From NCBI GenBank assembly GCA_022653695.1, contig JALCSW010000004.1:1-64000 (forward strand): a stretch of 64,000 nucleotides of DNA, in the 5' to 3' direction. The stretch comes from Bacilli bacterium. Lineage in GTDB: Bacteria; Bacillota_I; Bacilli_A; RFN20; CAG-826. Shown here piece after piece: positions 63,906-64,000 of the stretch. The notes below the pieces were generated by a model. It worked only from the letters and a program-made list of their open reading frames with translations, ran no database searches and was not told the DNA's origin. The first letter of the stretch is position 1. Each line of letters begins with the position of its first letter. The position numbers and the translations under genes are program-made.

Positions 63906-64000
63906 GTTAACGATCCTTTCATCTCGATTATGATGCCATAATCGCGGGAAAGATAAAGCGGAGAGCGGTTCCGCGCTCCCATTTTGGTTAGACAAACGGG

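Noticed and set aside
1-64000. CRISPR arrays, tRNAs, 5S/16S/23S rRNA, tmRNA, SRP RNA, prophage modules, perfect parS, DnaA-box clusters
   Set aside because: Looked for by eye on both strands; no regularly spaced repeats and no characteristic motifs found. Only rnpB and the FMN riboswitch are confident RNAs.

Overview
This 64 kb window looks like a chromosomal segment of a Bacilli-type (Firmicutes/low-GC-lineage) bacterium with an unusually G+C-rich coding style. Lineage is inferred from DnaD, RecU, GpsB, the RNA polymerase delta subunit, RNase Y/YmdB, SufCDSUB and gpsB-rnpB synteny. Most of the window is conserved housekeeping operons: recN; recX-yhaM; sufCDSUB followed by mnmG-rsmG-parA-parB; an FMN riboswitch with ribU; cmk-der; HU; dnaD-nth / recU; gpsB-rnpB-pgsA-cinA(C-term)-recA; rny-ymdB-miaB-miaA-tcdA; fhs; ychF-ispF-argS-rpoE; pepF; class I fba; and an M32 carboxypeptidase. 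The left ~8 kb looks accessory: an IS3-like orfA fragment at the edge, a TetR-controlled CMD/cupin/flavodoxin cassette and a MarR/ABC exporter operon. Two tandem MacB-type ABC-FtsX fusions also look accessory. No tRNA, CRISPR array or intact prophage was seen. Best leads: (1) MiaB carrying a C-terminal YlbF/YmcA(RicA)-like domain inside an overlapping rny-ymdB-miaB-miaA-tcdA operon; (2) a TetR cassette in which one 15-bp palindrome supplies the -35 boxes of two divergent promoters, with a second operator 33 bp away; (3) an FMN riboswitch whose terminator stem also contains the ribU Shine-Dalgarno; (4) rnpB ending ~15 nt before the pgsA start codon with no terminator or obvious SD; (5) a stand-alone RQC-like winged-helix protein coupled to pepF; (6) a ParB with non-canonical CTPase motifs; (7) unexplained structured intergenic RNAs upstream of rny and between pepF and fba. 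All calls come from reading the sequence and the supplied ORF track. No database search was run.
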